In this document: positions 32,747 to 42,491 of the stretch, one piece after another
Layout: each line of letters opens with the position of its first letter
Numbering within the stretch: position 1 is the first letter of the stretch
Source of the DNA: Proteus vulgaris
Lineage (GTDB): Bacteria > Pseudomonadota > Gammaproteobacteria > Enterobacterales > Enterobacteriaceae
Direction: 5' to 3'
Length of the DNA: 64,000 bases
NCBI RefSeq assembly: GCF_023100685.1
Contig: NZ_CP090064.1
Span: 2,542,001 to 2,606,000, forward strand
The notes under the pieces: model-generated
Database searches by the model: none
Told to the model about the DNA's origin: nothing
Seen by the model: only the letters and a program-made list of their open reading frames with translations
Program-made: the position numbers and the translations under genes

Positions 32747-35700
32747 TCACTCACTTTTTCATTCAGTAAAGAGGCATGTTGTAAGGCTTCAAGAAGTTGT
32801 TGTTGTGCTTCTTGGCGATGGTAAAACCACTGTGTCAACGAAATGCGATAATGATAAGGCACCACTTTGCGCAAAATATCTTTTCGCCATAATTCACGCG
32901 CACAAGCTTGGGATAACCACTCGTGTTGTGGCATATCACACTCAATTCCCATTAATATTTTTCCTTGCTGTTTATCTTCAATTAAACAGTCAAAAGAGAA
33001 AATACCCGCTTGTTGTGATGGTGCAATATGGTATCCCTGAGATTGAATAAAGCGTGTTACATCAATAACAAATTGATCGTTCAGTTGATCTTGCGTTATC
33101 ACATTAGCTTGAGTACGACATAAGCGCGCTAATAAGCGTTTATTTTCATCTTGCTTATTAATCTGATGGCAATGACTCGCGTAAGTTAAATAGCCTTGTA
33201 AATAATCACGCGGAATTTCAGGGTGTTTATTGGTACTTAATAAGTCAGAGATTTCATCAATCGGCATTGATGACATGATCACGACTTGTTTTTTCGCTCT
33301 GGTAATAGCGACATTTAAACGACGCTCTCCCCCTGTTTGTCCTAATACTCCAAAATTACGCCTAAAAGTGCCTTGTGCATTGCGACCAAAAGTTGTCGAA
33401 AACAAAATAACATCCCGTTCATCACCCTGCACATTTTCAACGTTTTTCACAAAAAACGACATATCTTCATCGTTATCCAAACGCGCGCTTTCTTCCGTAT
33501 AAGCCTTTAAAAATTCCTCATCATAGTCATTGCGATCACGAATATGTTGATTAATTAATTGAGCTTGTTTTTGGTTAAACGTCACCACTCCCACCGAAGG
33601 CCGTTTATCGAAGGGGGTCTGCCACAATGTTGCTAAATGTTCGACGATCGCCAAAGCTTCTTTTTCATTGGTTTGATTTACATAAGTACCATTGATCGCC
33701 ATAAAATGCAGAGGTTTTACTTTACTAATGGTTTTTACTGAGTGTTGAGCAGGAATATTTAGCCGATTCTCATAAAAAGCATAATTTGAGAAATTAATTA
33801 ATTCTCGAAAGGCAGAGCGATAATGAATATCTAAAGTATGAATAGGCAATACGGTTCGAGCAAGATGAAGCAAATCAGGGCAATGGCAAATTTGACTGGA
33901 GTCCCATTGTTCACCGCTTTTCTCTTGTTGTTCATCTTCCTCGTTATCGTTATCTTCGTCATCTTCATTTCCATTAAATTTACCGCTGAAGAAAGATGAA
34001 GGTGGCATCTGTTTCTCATCACCACTGACGATAGCTTGTTTACCGCGATATAACGTTGGCAATGCAAATTCAATCGGCATTTGCGAGGCTTCATCATAAA
34101 TAACACTATCAAAAAGCCCTGCTTTTAGGGGTAATATTTGGCTTGCCACATCCGGCGTCATCAACCAAATAGGGCGTAATCTTAACAATCCCATTTGTGT
34201 TGCTTCATCAATAAATTCGCGTAACCGTAATGCTCTAGGCCCAGCTAAGCGTGTTATTCTTTCCCAATGACGCGCACTTTCAATTTTTGATAATTCAATG
34301 TTTTCAGTTAATAATGCACGATTAATTTGCTGTAATTGCTGATAGCTATCCGTCAGTTGCTCAATATATTCCTGCAATTGTTCAACATGCGTCTTTAATA
34401 CAGGATTTTTTATTTCAATGTCAGTTTTGACCGCGACATAAAACAGATAACTCAATGTTGCTTTTAAAAGCTTGATAGGATCAGAAGATGAGTTTTCATC
34501 AATCAACTGGCGTGATAATGCTAAAACTTGCCAATCATTAGGTGAAAAATGTGTCGTTCTTTCTCGAAATAACTGAAATTGGCTTAAAGAAGGCAAACTT
34601 AACGCTAATTGCTGTAATGTGGTTGTCAGCAATTCGCCTTTTTTGATCGCATCATAAAATTGTTGATAGCAGTGATCGGTAAGGGTTTCTTGTAAACCCG
34701 CTAATTTATCGAGGCTAGATTGCTGTGCTTTAGCGCGAACTATGGCATTTTCAATTTCTAAATATTGTTGCTCAAAGCCCTGTTTTTTCGCTGATTGAAT
34801 CGACTCAACAATATGTTCAGGCTGAGGATATAACGCTAATATCGCAATATCATCACCACTGGCTTTAAGGTCAGTGAGTGTCGTATTTATTGTGTTTTGC
34901 CACTGTGCATTTTGTCGATTAAGCTGCTGTTCTATTCCTAATTGTTGGTAAATAGGTTGCAACTCTTGATATAACAAGCGCCATTGTTGTTCAGTGATGA
35001 TAGTTTTATGCAGTGTTATATAATGTTCAATTCTGTCTTCTTTACCACTTTGTGCAATAAAGCTTTTTAACTTACTGTTTCTACTATAATAATAAGGGTT
35101 TAAGAAACGCAGAAATGAGGGCTTAATTTTATCAGCCACAGCTCTTGATAACGTTGCTAATGCTGCATTATCTAACGGAGCAAGTAAGCGGAAAATCAAA
35201 GGATCACAATCTTCATTATCAATTTGCTGTAAACGTGCCTCTAATTGCTCTAATTGAGCAATCAACTGTTCTCCTTTATTTTGCTTACCTTGTTCATTTA
35301 AAAATAACGTTAACCAACGCGATAAATTATCCCATTGTTGTTCATTGCGATTTTTTAACCACTGTTTACACTGTTCAAGTGTCGTTTCGTGAACGGTTAA
35401 TTTATCAATTGTGATTTGTTGATAAGGCGAACTATATGCCATATCACGCTGCTTTTCTGCTTCAATAAATAGCATGATACGTTCATTGAACTGACGATAT
35501 AACGTGCTTTCAGGCAAGAATAAAGCAACGCTATTTAATGGTGTATGTTCATAATTAATTGCATACCAATCTAAACCATATAGCGTTAAGTTATCGATAA
35601 ATTGAACAAAGGTTATTTTATTATATTGAGAAAGCAGTGTGGTTAATTTATCCGAACTTGTTATCCACTTTTGCTGTGACTCTAATTCGAGTAATCCAGA

Positions 35701-38700
35701 TAACACTTCTCGATATGAATAATCATATTGTTTATCCGTTAGATATAACGCTTTATAGTAAGCATCTAAGGTTGTTTCATAAAATTGAATTAAGTTAAGC
35801 CTTCTATCACGCTCAAAAGGCGTGTCTTGCTTTATATCTGCGATCAGTTGTCTTTTACGCTCTAATGCCAGTTGTTCTCTGATCGCTGAAATAATCTCTC
35901 GCCCTTTAGGATTTTGATGAATAATCAATACTCTATCTTGTAAGCCATTAGCAACTAATCGTTTATACACCACATCCAAAGCAGCAGGCTTTTGACAAAG
36001 CACAAGTGCCGTTTTTTGTCGCCCGATTGCATCAGCAATTAAATTAACTATTGTTTGACTTTTCCCTGTTCCCGGAGGCCCTTCTATCAATAATCCTGTC
36101 TGCTTTCTTGCAGCTTGAATAATGGTATTTTGAGAAGGATCTGCCAACGACAACAAATAGTTATCGCTCAGTGGATCTTGTGTTTCTAATGCTTGTACTG
36201 GCGTATGCACTTTCAGCATAGTAGCAAGGGCAGTACCATTGATAGGTAAATTGGCAATTTGTTGTAAATCAGCACTTATCATTTGCCCAATAAAAGAGGT
36301 GTGAAATAACACTGCAGAACAATGAATATAAGCACTGTTTTCTGGTATATCCTCAGTTAATGAAGGTAATGGACTTAATGTATGATCTGATGTGTTTAAT
36401 AAAGATGAAAGTGTGAGCATCATTTCACTGACACTTAAGCCTGTTTGTGACATCAAACTATCGAGCACTTTTTGCCATTCATTAACCGCAGGAATACCGA
36501 CAAAATTAGCAAGAGCAGGATTTAAACGTACCGATGCACGCTCTGTATCAAACCCAATTTGCACAGCGCCTTGAGTGCCACCCAAAATATTCATGGAAAC
36601 AGGCCACAAGAAAAGCGGTGCAATACGTGGTTTTATTTTATTAGGTTGCGTATTTAGCACTACAAAAGGAAAGCCTAAATACATGCCGTTAATACCCGTA
36701 TCTCTTTGGTAAGACTGAGTATTTTGTTGCAAGAGCCACAAGCGATTATTTAATTTCTCACGTTGACGTAATACTTCACCCTCTAATGAGAACAGTCTTT
36801 TCTTACGGTTAATTAAATGCTCAAGTAAGTTTGTCGCTTTTTCATTATCAAAACTGCATTCCGTTAAATCAACGCGTCCTGCATTTGGCGTTAAACGCAT
36901 TCTGACTAAATTACCCCGTTGACTTGTGGAAACTAATTTTTTAGCAAAAAAATGTAATACTTCTAAAATATATTTTTGCGATTCAGGTACTTGCCATTGC
37001 TCAACAGGAATACAGAGCATCACAATAATCTGTTCAAGAGGCAACCTACGAGTTAAAAGAAAATCATCAGCCCATCTATCAATAATATCGATATTAACTC
37101 GCTTAAAATCCCCTATTCTTTCACTAAGTTGTTCAATCAGCTGATATCGAGGTGTGGCTAATAATACTTTTGCTTGTTGTTTATCAAACGTCTTAATAGC
37201 AAGATCTCTGGCTAATTTAGTAGCATTATTTACCAGTGAATCTATCGTGATATATTGCCCAATTTCTGCACTTAATAACAAAATATAGTCATTTTCATGC
37301 ATATTCTTACGATCGATTAAGGCTCGTAGATTTTCATTATAAGCATCTGGGAATTCTGCACGAATAATTTCCCAGCGCGCAACTAATTGACTTAAAGAGG
37401 TGATTAATAAATAGAGTTGTAAGCTTTCTTCATTTAGTGGGATACGTTGTTGTTGTGCCCTTTCACGAACCGTACGTTGACGATAATAAAGCTGAACAAG
37501 CCAATGTGTATCATCAATAGATTGAAGTTCCGTAGCGAGAGGCTGACAAATTAATTGATAACCTAATAAGGGATGTTCTAAAAGCCATGAAGGTGTAATG
37601 ATCTCACCGCGATAAATCAGTGGCATATTAGGATTTAAAATTCGCAACGCGAATGTAAAACGTAAACTTGGCTCAATATCTTGTTTTTCAACTAATGACT
37701 GCAATTGAGTAATTTGCTTGCCACTATTATCAAATTGGCTTAACCAAGTCGTGATTTCACCATGAATAAATAATTCTGTTGCTTGATCCCAATATTGTGC
37801 TTGTGCCGCCATCATCGCAAACGCATCAGGTTGATTAAATTGATGATTTTCAAATTGAAATTGATAGTATTGCTGGCTTCCATTGTGATAATTAACATCA
37901 GGTGCTTGTACCGCTAAACCTTGTAACCACGCATTAACTTCGTTCCATTGCCAACGTTGAAAACGATCGCGGCAGAGCAAGCCCCTTAAAAGTAATTGAA
38001 TATTAGGTTCTAAATCATCTGGTAATTCAACACCATTGGTCATTACTTGAATTAAAAACGCATTATCATGGATATGTTTAAAACAGGCTCCTTGCGTTAA
38101 TTGCTCAAGTAAAATTATCCCTAAACTCCACCAATCTGATGCTGCTGAAACACCACCCGCTAATATTTCTGGCGCACTATAACGTGAAATTTCAAGTGGG
38201 GAGACAATATCGAGATCGAATTCTGATAAACATGCTGAACCATATTCAATCACCACAATATCAAGGGGATCACGAGCGCGGATCATCAAGTTTGAGGGTT
38301 TTAAAGCACGATGACGCACACCTTGTTCCGTTAACGCTGCGATCGCCGTACCTAATTCTGAAACTAATACGTTAATTTCATCCGATTGCCAAAAATCACC
38401 TCGCTCAATAAATTGGCTTAGTGAACCACCGTTTAATCGCTCGGTAACATGCCAAGCACGGTTTTCCCATCGACCCGTTTCATAAAATACGGGTATATGG
38501 TCAGTAGAGATCAGATTTAAGACTTGATAAATAGCAGGATCAGGCTCTTCACCTTTAAGATAGAGTGTTAATACGCCTTCTTGCTCTGTTTTGATATTGA
38601 TTACGTTATAGCGCTCTCTTTCGCTATTAATAGAATTGATACGTTGCTCAAGACGCCAATTACCAATCAATCTAAACGCTTCATTATCAGTAATGCTGCT

Positions 38701-38985
38701 ATTTTCAATCTCATCAGCAGGATCAGCACCACATTCAAAACAGATAAAATCATCTTCCCCCATCAAATGCCCGTTAACGCATTTTCGTGGCTGATCATGA
38801 TTAAGCTCGGAAATAATCGTAGGTGTATCAATGGATGAAGATATAGGAGGAGATGGACGCCACCCAGACTCATGAATAGGTTCAATTGTTAGATCCCATC
38901 CACAAGGCTTATTATTAACCTGTCCCGCACAGAAAATTTCGGTTAACTGGCGCTCCGTTCGGCAATGAGGACAAAAACGTATCAT
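32743..38985 (-). CDS. Zn-ribbon/pseudokinase/SF1 helicase/nuclease-like fusion protein
   Basis: About 2,080 residues. In order: an N-terminal Zn ribbon (Cys5, 8, 19, 28); a second Cys cluster (69, 82, 85); and a Ser/Thr-kinase-like domain (about 108-358) that keeps APE (271-273) and the later Asp284. Its catalytic loop reads HRALKPSN instead of HRD, and DFG is EYGS, so it is probably a pseudokinase. A long helical region follows. The UPF1/DNA2-like superfamily-1 helicase has Walker A GPPGTGKS (969-976), Walker B DEAS (1631-1634), an acidic insert near 1680 and NVAITRAKKQ near 1895. A C-terminal domain (about 1960-2080) carries FDCLIED and IECD, resembling the MTES_1575/Vsr PD-(D/E)XK group. 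The ATG at 38985 has AAAGG six bases upstream; a second ATG at 38991 abuts that site. Confidence 0.85.
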   Translation of the reverse strand: MIRFCPHCRTERQLTEIFCAGQVNNKPCGWDLTIEPIHESGWRPSPPISSSIDTPTIISELNHDQPRKCVNGHLMGEDDFICFECGADPADEIENSSITDNEAFRLIGNWRLEQRINSINSERERYNVINIKTEQEGVLTLYLKGEEPDPAIYQVLNLISTDHIPVFYETGRWENRAWHVTERLNGGSLSQFIERGDFWQSDEINVLVSELGTAIAALTEQGVRHRALKPSNLMIRARDPLDIVVIEYGSACLSEFDLDIVSPLEISRYSAPEILAGGVSAASDWWSLGIILLEQLTQGACFKHIHDNAFLIQVMTNGVELPDDLEPNIQLLLRGLLCRDRFQRWQWNEVNAWLQGLAVQAPDVNYHNGSQQYYQFQFENHQFNQPDAFAMMAAQAQYWDQATELFIHGEITTWLSQFDNSGKQITQLQSLVEKQDIEPSLRFTFALRILNPNMPLIYRGEIITPSWLLEHPLLGYQLICQPLATELQSIDDTHWLVQLYYRQRTVRERAQQQRIPLNEESLQLYLLITSLSQLVARWEIIRAEFPDAYNENLRALIDRKNMHENDYILLLSAEIGQYITIDSLVNNATKLARDLAIKTFDKQQAKVLLATPRYQLIEQLSERIGDFKRVNIDIIDRWADDFLLTRRLPLEQIIVMLCIPVEQWQVPESQKYILEVLHFFAKKLVSTSQRGNLVRMRLTPNAGRVDLTECSFDNEKATNLLEHLINRKKRLFSLEGEVLRQREKLNNRLWLLQQNTQSYQRDTGINGMYLGFPFVVLNTQPNKIKPRIAPLFLWPVSMNILGGTQGAVQIGFDTERASVRLNPALANFVGIPAVNEWQKVLDSLMSQTGLSVSEMMLTLSSLLNTSDHTLSPLPSLTEDIPENSAYIHCSAVLFHTSFIGQMISADLQQIANLPINGTALATMLKVHTPVQALETQDPLSDNYLLSLADPSQNTIIQAARKQTGLLIEGPPGTGKSQTIVNLIADAIGRQKTALVLCQKPAALDVVYKRLVANGLQDRVLIIHQNPKGREIISAIREQLALERKRQLIADIKQDTPFERDRRLNLIQFYETTLDAYYKALYLTDKQYDYSYREVLSGLLELESQQKWITSSDKLTTLLSQYNKITFVQFIDNLTLYGLDWYAINYEHTPLNSVALFLPESTLYRQFNERIMLFIEAEKQRDMAYSSPYQQITIDKLTVHETTLEQCKQWLKNRNEQQWDNLSRWLTLFLNEQGKQNKGEQLIAQLEQLEARLQQIDNEDCDPLIFRLLAPLDNAALATLSRAVADKIKPSFLRFLNPYYYSRNSKLKSFIAQSGKEDRIEHYITLHKTIITEQQWRLLYQELQPIYQQLGIEQQLNRQNAQWQNTINTTLTDLKASGDDIAILALYPQPEHIVESIQSAKKQGFEQQYLEIENAIVRAKAQQSSLDKLAGLQETLTDHCYQQFYDAIKKGELLTTTLQQLALSLPSLSQFQLFRERTTHFSPNDWQVLALSRQLIDENSSSDPIKLLKATLSYLFYVAVKTDIEIKNPVLKTHVEQLQEYIEQLTDSYQQLQQINRALLTENIELSKIESARHWERITRLAGPRALRLREFIDEATQMGLLRLRPIWLMTPDVASQILPLKAGLFDSVIYDEASQMPIEFALPTLYRGKQAIVSGDEKQMPPSSFFSGKFNGNEDDEDNDNEEDEQQEKSGEQWDSSQICHCPDLLHLARTVLPIHTLDIHYRSAFRELINFSNYAFYENRLNIPAQHSVKTISKVKPLHFMAINGTYVNQTNEKEALAIVEHLATLWQTPFDKRPSVGVVTFNQKQAQLINQHIRDRNDYDEEFLKAYTEESARLDNDEDMSFFVKNVENVQGDERDVILFSTTFGRNAQGTFRRNFGVLGQTGGERRLNVAITRAKKQVVIMSSMPIDEISDLLSTNKHPEIPRDYLQGYLTYASHCHQINKQDENKRLLARLCRTQANVITQDQLNDQFVIDVTRFIQSQGYHIAPSQQAGIFSFDCLIEDKQQGKILMGIECDMPQHEWLSQACARELWRKDILRKVVPYHYRISLTQWFYHRQEAQQQLLEALQHASLLNEKVSE

Positions 38986-39008
38986 GGTCATCCTTTATTC
39001 CATCTCTC

Positions 39009-39638
39009 TTATCTTTTTATCTGTTTTAATTGTGCATCTTGTTGTGCTAATAATTCACGCAAACGAGCCATATCCCCCTTTTGAGGAATACCTGTAAGAT
39101 AAATGCGTCCTTGATTATCCATTGAGAGATCAAGCACTTTATCTTCTTCGGTCACACTTCTATCAAAAGCATTAAAACGTGTACTTCCCAGTGCAGTTAA
39201 ACAATGGAGTTGCTGATTATCGCTACCTCGTAACATCAAACTTTGCGTGTTTTCTACTTGATATCGACCACTCATTAACGCATCAATTAAGCCTGACATT
39301 TTAGTGAGTTGGGGTTCTATCTCATTCCAGTGATAACCACTATAAATAAAAATATCCCCCGAAAATTGCTGACGCAATGCGATTAATAGCGCATAAAGCG
39401 CCTCTGGTTGTTCAAAAGGTTCACCACCAGAAATCGTAATACCATTCGCAAATGCAAACCAAGGTTGAATTTGTTGGATAAGTGCCTCAACTGTGGTGCT
39501 TTCGGCTTTTCTTTCCCATGTATCTGGTGATAAACAGCCTTTACAACGTAAAGAGCATCCTTGAAACCAAATACCAATTCGTTTTCCTGGCCCCAATGTT
39601 GTGACTGGGAAATGGATTCGAGATAAGCTGATCTGCAT
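39009..39638 (-). CDS. Radical SAM activating enzyme, NrdG/PflA type
   Basis: 209 residues. GCSLRCKGC places the three cluster cysteines (Cys28, 32, 35) in the CX3CX2C pattern that binds the [4Fe-4S] cluster and SAM. ISGGEPF supplies the GGE motif that contacts SAM. The fold resembles anaerobic ribonucleotide reductase or pyruvate formate-lyase activases, which install a glycyl radical on a partner. No glycyl-radical enzyme is encoded nearby, so the target is unknown. The start codon overlaps the stop of the AAA+ gene (TAATG), and the helicase gene begins about 20 bp downstream. This coupling argues that it belongs to the same system rather than to general anaerobic metabolism. Confidence 0.85.
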   Translation of the reverse strand: MQISLSRIHFPVTTLGPGKRIGIWFQGCSLRCKGCLSPDTWERKAESTTVEALIQQIQPWFAFANGITISGGEPFEQPEALYALLIALRQQFSGDIFIYSGYHWNEIEPQLTKMSGLIDALMSGRYQVENTQSLMLRGSDNQQLHCLTALGSTRFNAFDRSVTEEDKVLDLSMDNQGRIYLTGIPQKGDMARLRELLAQQDAQLKQIKR

Positions 39639-41476
39639 TAATCTGCCTGCGGTACTAAAATAATATTGGTCATCTCAGCTATTTGAATATCCGCAATTTG
39701 ATAGGCTTTTCCTACTGCTAAATCACTGTCAAAAATAGCTCTTGAAAGAGGATTAATTAAATAAACCTCTAATTGGTTACGAATACCACGACCACCATTT
39801 GATAGGTCAGATAAACAGTAGGTTTTTAACGTCGATTTAGCTGTTTCTGATATCGACAATATGAGTGATTGCTTATCAAGGCTCGATAAGATATTTGCTA
39901 CCATTTGTTCAAATATTTGTTCTGCAACATCTTCTCGAATAAAATCAAAAACAATAATATTTTCACCAATACGGTTTAATAACTCAGGACGATTTAAAAC
40001 CAATTTAAAATGACGTTCTATTTCACTTTTTACTTTACGGCTGACATTTTCAAACGGTTCATGAGGTAGAACATTTGCCACTCTCTCGCCATTATTATCA
40101 ACGCGATAAATCCCAAGATTAGAGGTAAATATAATTAAGGCTTCAGAAAAATAAACGCGATCACCACGCCCTGACGTTAATACGCCATCATCTATAATCT
40201 GTAGGAATTTATCCATTAAATGAGGATGGGCTTTTTCTATCTCATCAAATAATACAACGCTAAAAGGCTTTTCACGAATAGCATTAGTTAATTCACCACC
40301 AGAGTTATAACCAACATAACCCGGAGGTGCGCCAATTAAACGTTGATCTGCATGTTCAGCACTAAATTCAGACATATCAAAGCGAATATAAGCACTTTCA
40401 TCACCAAAAAGCAGTTGAGTGACTGTTTTTGCTAACTCAGTTTTACCCACACCTGTTGGCCCTGCTAAAAACAGTACGCCCCGTGGTCTTCCGCCTTTAT
40501 TGTTACCTACTCCCGTCATTGCACGTTTAATAATATCGAGTAAGTGCGTGACGGCATGTTGTTGCCCCTTAACACGACGCTGTATAATTTGTGGTGCATT
40601 GCGAATTTTTTGTTTATCGATTTTCTGCCAAGGATCTTCAGTAATACCTACTTTGTAACGCCTTACCGCATCACTAATTCGCGTTATTTCCACTTCTTCA
40701 ATACGCGCTAATTGCACTATTGCCACTAAATCTAGCAGTAGTAGCCCTTCTGTTTCATCAATAAAATCATTCAAAAGTGGCTCTTTTTCATTTTCAGCCA
40801 GTAATGAAAATCCCGCCAGTGATACCAATAAATTGGGTGCTAGAACTCTACGGATCTGGTTATCAGGCTTTGCAACAGGAATGGCTCGAATACGAGGATT
40901 ATTAACGGTAAACCAATCTGGTAAATCAGTTTCTTTTTCTACGATCCAAAAAACCGTATTAAAGAAAGGCTGATTATGTTCACCTGCAGGTCTTGCTTTA
41001 GCTTGATGAGAAGTGACTAATGCTTGTGTAAACAAGCTATGTTCGGCAGGCATCAGATTATCACGATGAGAAAGTAAGCAAGAGGCAAAATCGATACATA
41101 ACGCAATCGGCTGGCCTGTTATTGTTTGCCATTTTTCTAATACGCTATTTAAGCTATCAATATTACCCGATGCGCGATCGCCCGTAACGGTTAATCCTAG
41201 TTGTTGCATTAACATTGCGCCATCTTGCAAAGATTGGGTAGGATTAGCTATCCATTGAAATCCAGCTAACGGCGTATAAGTGATGATATGAACGTAACCC
41301 ACTTCATACAAACTGTTATAAAGTGTCTGGTTAAAAGGCAGTGGCGTTATCATATTAGGCGCAACTTCACTGGCTTGTAAGTCACGTACATTACCAAATA
41401 ACACAAACTGACTTTTCAATGGAATAAAGCGAAGTAAATCACGTAACCAACGTGGTTTTTGAAAGGCTGTATTCAT
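39638..41476 (-). CDS. ClpB/ClpA-type AAA+ ATPase of the accessory operon
   Basis: 612 residues. The C-terminal half is a Clp-family AAA+ module: Walker A GPTGVGKT (339-346), pore-loop motif GYVGY (about 388), Walker B VVLFDEIEKAH (about 405-415), sensor 1 FTSN, an arginine-finger region LNRPELLNRIG, and a ClpB-D2-like small domain to about 590. The N-terminal half (about 1-290) reads as a second alpha/beta module (FVLFGNVRDL) without a visible P-loop. I find no ClpP-binding tripeptide loop, so it may remodel or load a partner instead of feeding a protease. It is the first gene of the operon, with about 150 bp to the thiD stop in which a promoter must lie. Confidence 0.85.
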   Translation of the reverse strand: MNTAFQKPRWLRDLLRFIPLKSQFVLFGNVRDLQASEVAPNMITPLPFNQTLYNSLYEVGYVHIITYTPLAGFQWIANPTQSLQDGAMLMQQLGLTVTGDRASGNIDSLNSVLEKWQTITGQPIALCIDFASCLLSHRDNLMPAEHSLFTQALVTSHQAKARPAGEHNQPFFNTVFWIVEKETDLPDWFTVNNPRIRAIPVAKPDNQIRRVLAPNLLVSLAGFSLLAENEKEPLLNDFIDETEGLLLLDLVAIVQLARIEEVEITRISDAVRRYKVGITEDPWQKIDKQKIRNAPQIIQRRVKGQQHAVTHLLDIIKRAMTGVGNNKGGRPRGVLFLAGPTGVGKTELAKTVTQLLFGDESAYIRFDMSEFSAEHADQRLIGAPPGYVGYNSGGELTNAIREKPFSVVLFDEIEKAHPHLMDKFLQIIDDGVLTSGRGDRVYFSEALIIFTSNLGIYRVDNNGERVANVLPHEPFENVSRKVKSEIERHFKLVLNRPELLNRIGENIIVFDFIREDVAEQIFEQMVANILSSLDKQSLILSISETAKSTLKTYCLSDLSNGGRGIRNQLEVYLINPLSRAIFDSDLAVGKAYQIADIQIAEMTNIILVPQAD

Positions 41477-41583
41477 ATCATCCCTTATTGAAAATAAAAT
41501 ATATCTTACCTTAGTTCCTCAATATACAGGCTGTTTATATTGAGGACAGTGTTAATTATCTAAAGAGTATGATCATCAAATAG

Positions 41584-41608
41584 AAATAGAGCCATAAAGG
41601 CTCTATTT
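41584..41608 (-). terminator. Terminator after thiD
   Basis: AAATAGAGCC and GGCTCTATTT form a 10-bp stem with a 5-base loop; the minus-strand tail continues CTATTT. It separates thiD from the AAA+ operon on the same strand. Confidence 0.65.
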
Positions 41609-41633
41609 AAGATAAGTAATAGTGTAAGTAAAA

Positions 41634-42431
41634 TTACCACCAGCGATGAAAATGGTGTACAGGGCCAAAACCTTGCCCAACTTCTAAACTGTCGGCATGT
41701 TCTAGCGCTTGCTGTAAATAGGCTTTTGCTTGTTCAACACAAATTTGCCAATTAGCGACTTGAGGACGAATAGCCGCTAAAGCGGCTGAAAGAGTACATC
41801 CTGTACCGTGGGTATTTTTTGTATTAACGCGTTTTGAAGTAAATCGCCACTCGCCATCTTGAGTAAATAACCAATCAGGGCTTTCATCTTCAGTTAAATG
41901 CCCCCCTTTCATCAACACCGCTTTGCATCCTTGTTTTAGTAATGCATAACCTTGTTGTTTCATCGTTATTTCATCTTTAGCAACCTCACAACCTAGCAGT
42001 GCTGCTGCTTCGGGTAAATTAGGCGTGATCAAATCAACCAAAGGCAAAAGCTGATTAACCATTTTATTAACGGCATCAGGCTGCAATAGCGGATCACCAC
42101 TTTTAGCAATCATTACGGTATCAAGTACAACAAAAGGAATAGCATATTGCTGAAGTTTGTTACAAACCACATCAATAATCGTGGCATTAGAGAGCATACC
42201 AATTTTGGCACTATCAATTCGAACATCAGATAAGACAGCATCTAATTGAGCGGCAACAAAATCGGGGGATAAATCATAGACACGACGGACACCACAGGTA
42301 TTTTGAGCAACAAGTGCTGTCATTACTGTCGTACCATAGACACCCAGTGCGGAAAATGTTTTCAGATCAGCCTGAATACCGGCACCACCACTAGGATCGG
42401 TGCCTGCGATAGACAATGCATTGAATCTCAC
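41634..42431 (-). CDS. thiD: Hydroxymethylpyrimidine/phosphomethylpyrimidine kinase
   Basis: 265 residues (E. coli ThiD 266). It phosphorylates HMP twice to HMP-PP for thiamine synthesis. ALSIAGTDPSGGAGIQAD at the N-terminus and the C-terminal anion-hole motif NTHGTGCTLS are the ribokinase-fold signatures. Translation starts at GTG (42431) with GGAGGAG about nine bases upstream. A TPP riboswitch precedes it. Unlike E. coli thiMD, no other thi gene adjoins it. Confidence 0.95.
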   Translation of the reverse strand: MRFNALSIAGTDPSGGAGIQADLKTFSALGVYGTTVMTALVAQNTCGVRRVYDLSPDFVAAQLDAVLSDVRIDSAKIGMLSNATIIDVVCNKLQQYAIPFVVLDTVMIAKSGDPLLQPDAVNKMVNQLLPLVDLITPNLPEAAALLGCEVAKDEITMKQQGYALLKQGCKAVLMKGGHLTEDESPDWLFTQDGEWRFTSKRVNTKNTHGTGCTLSAALAAIRPQVANWQICVEQAKAYLQQALEHADSLEVGQGFGPVHHFHRWW

Positions 42432-42491
42432 TGATTAACTCCTCCTTTTACCAGTTACAGAAAAGTCGGGCTCTGTTAATCAGCAGAGTTA

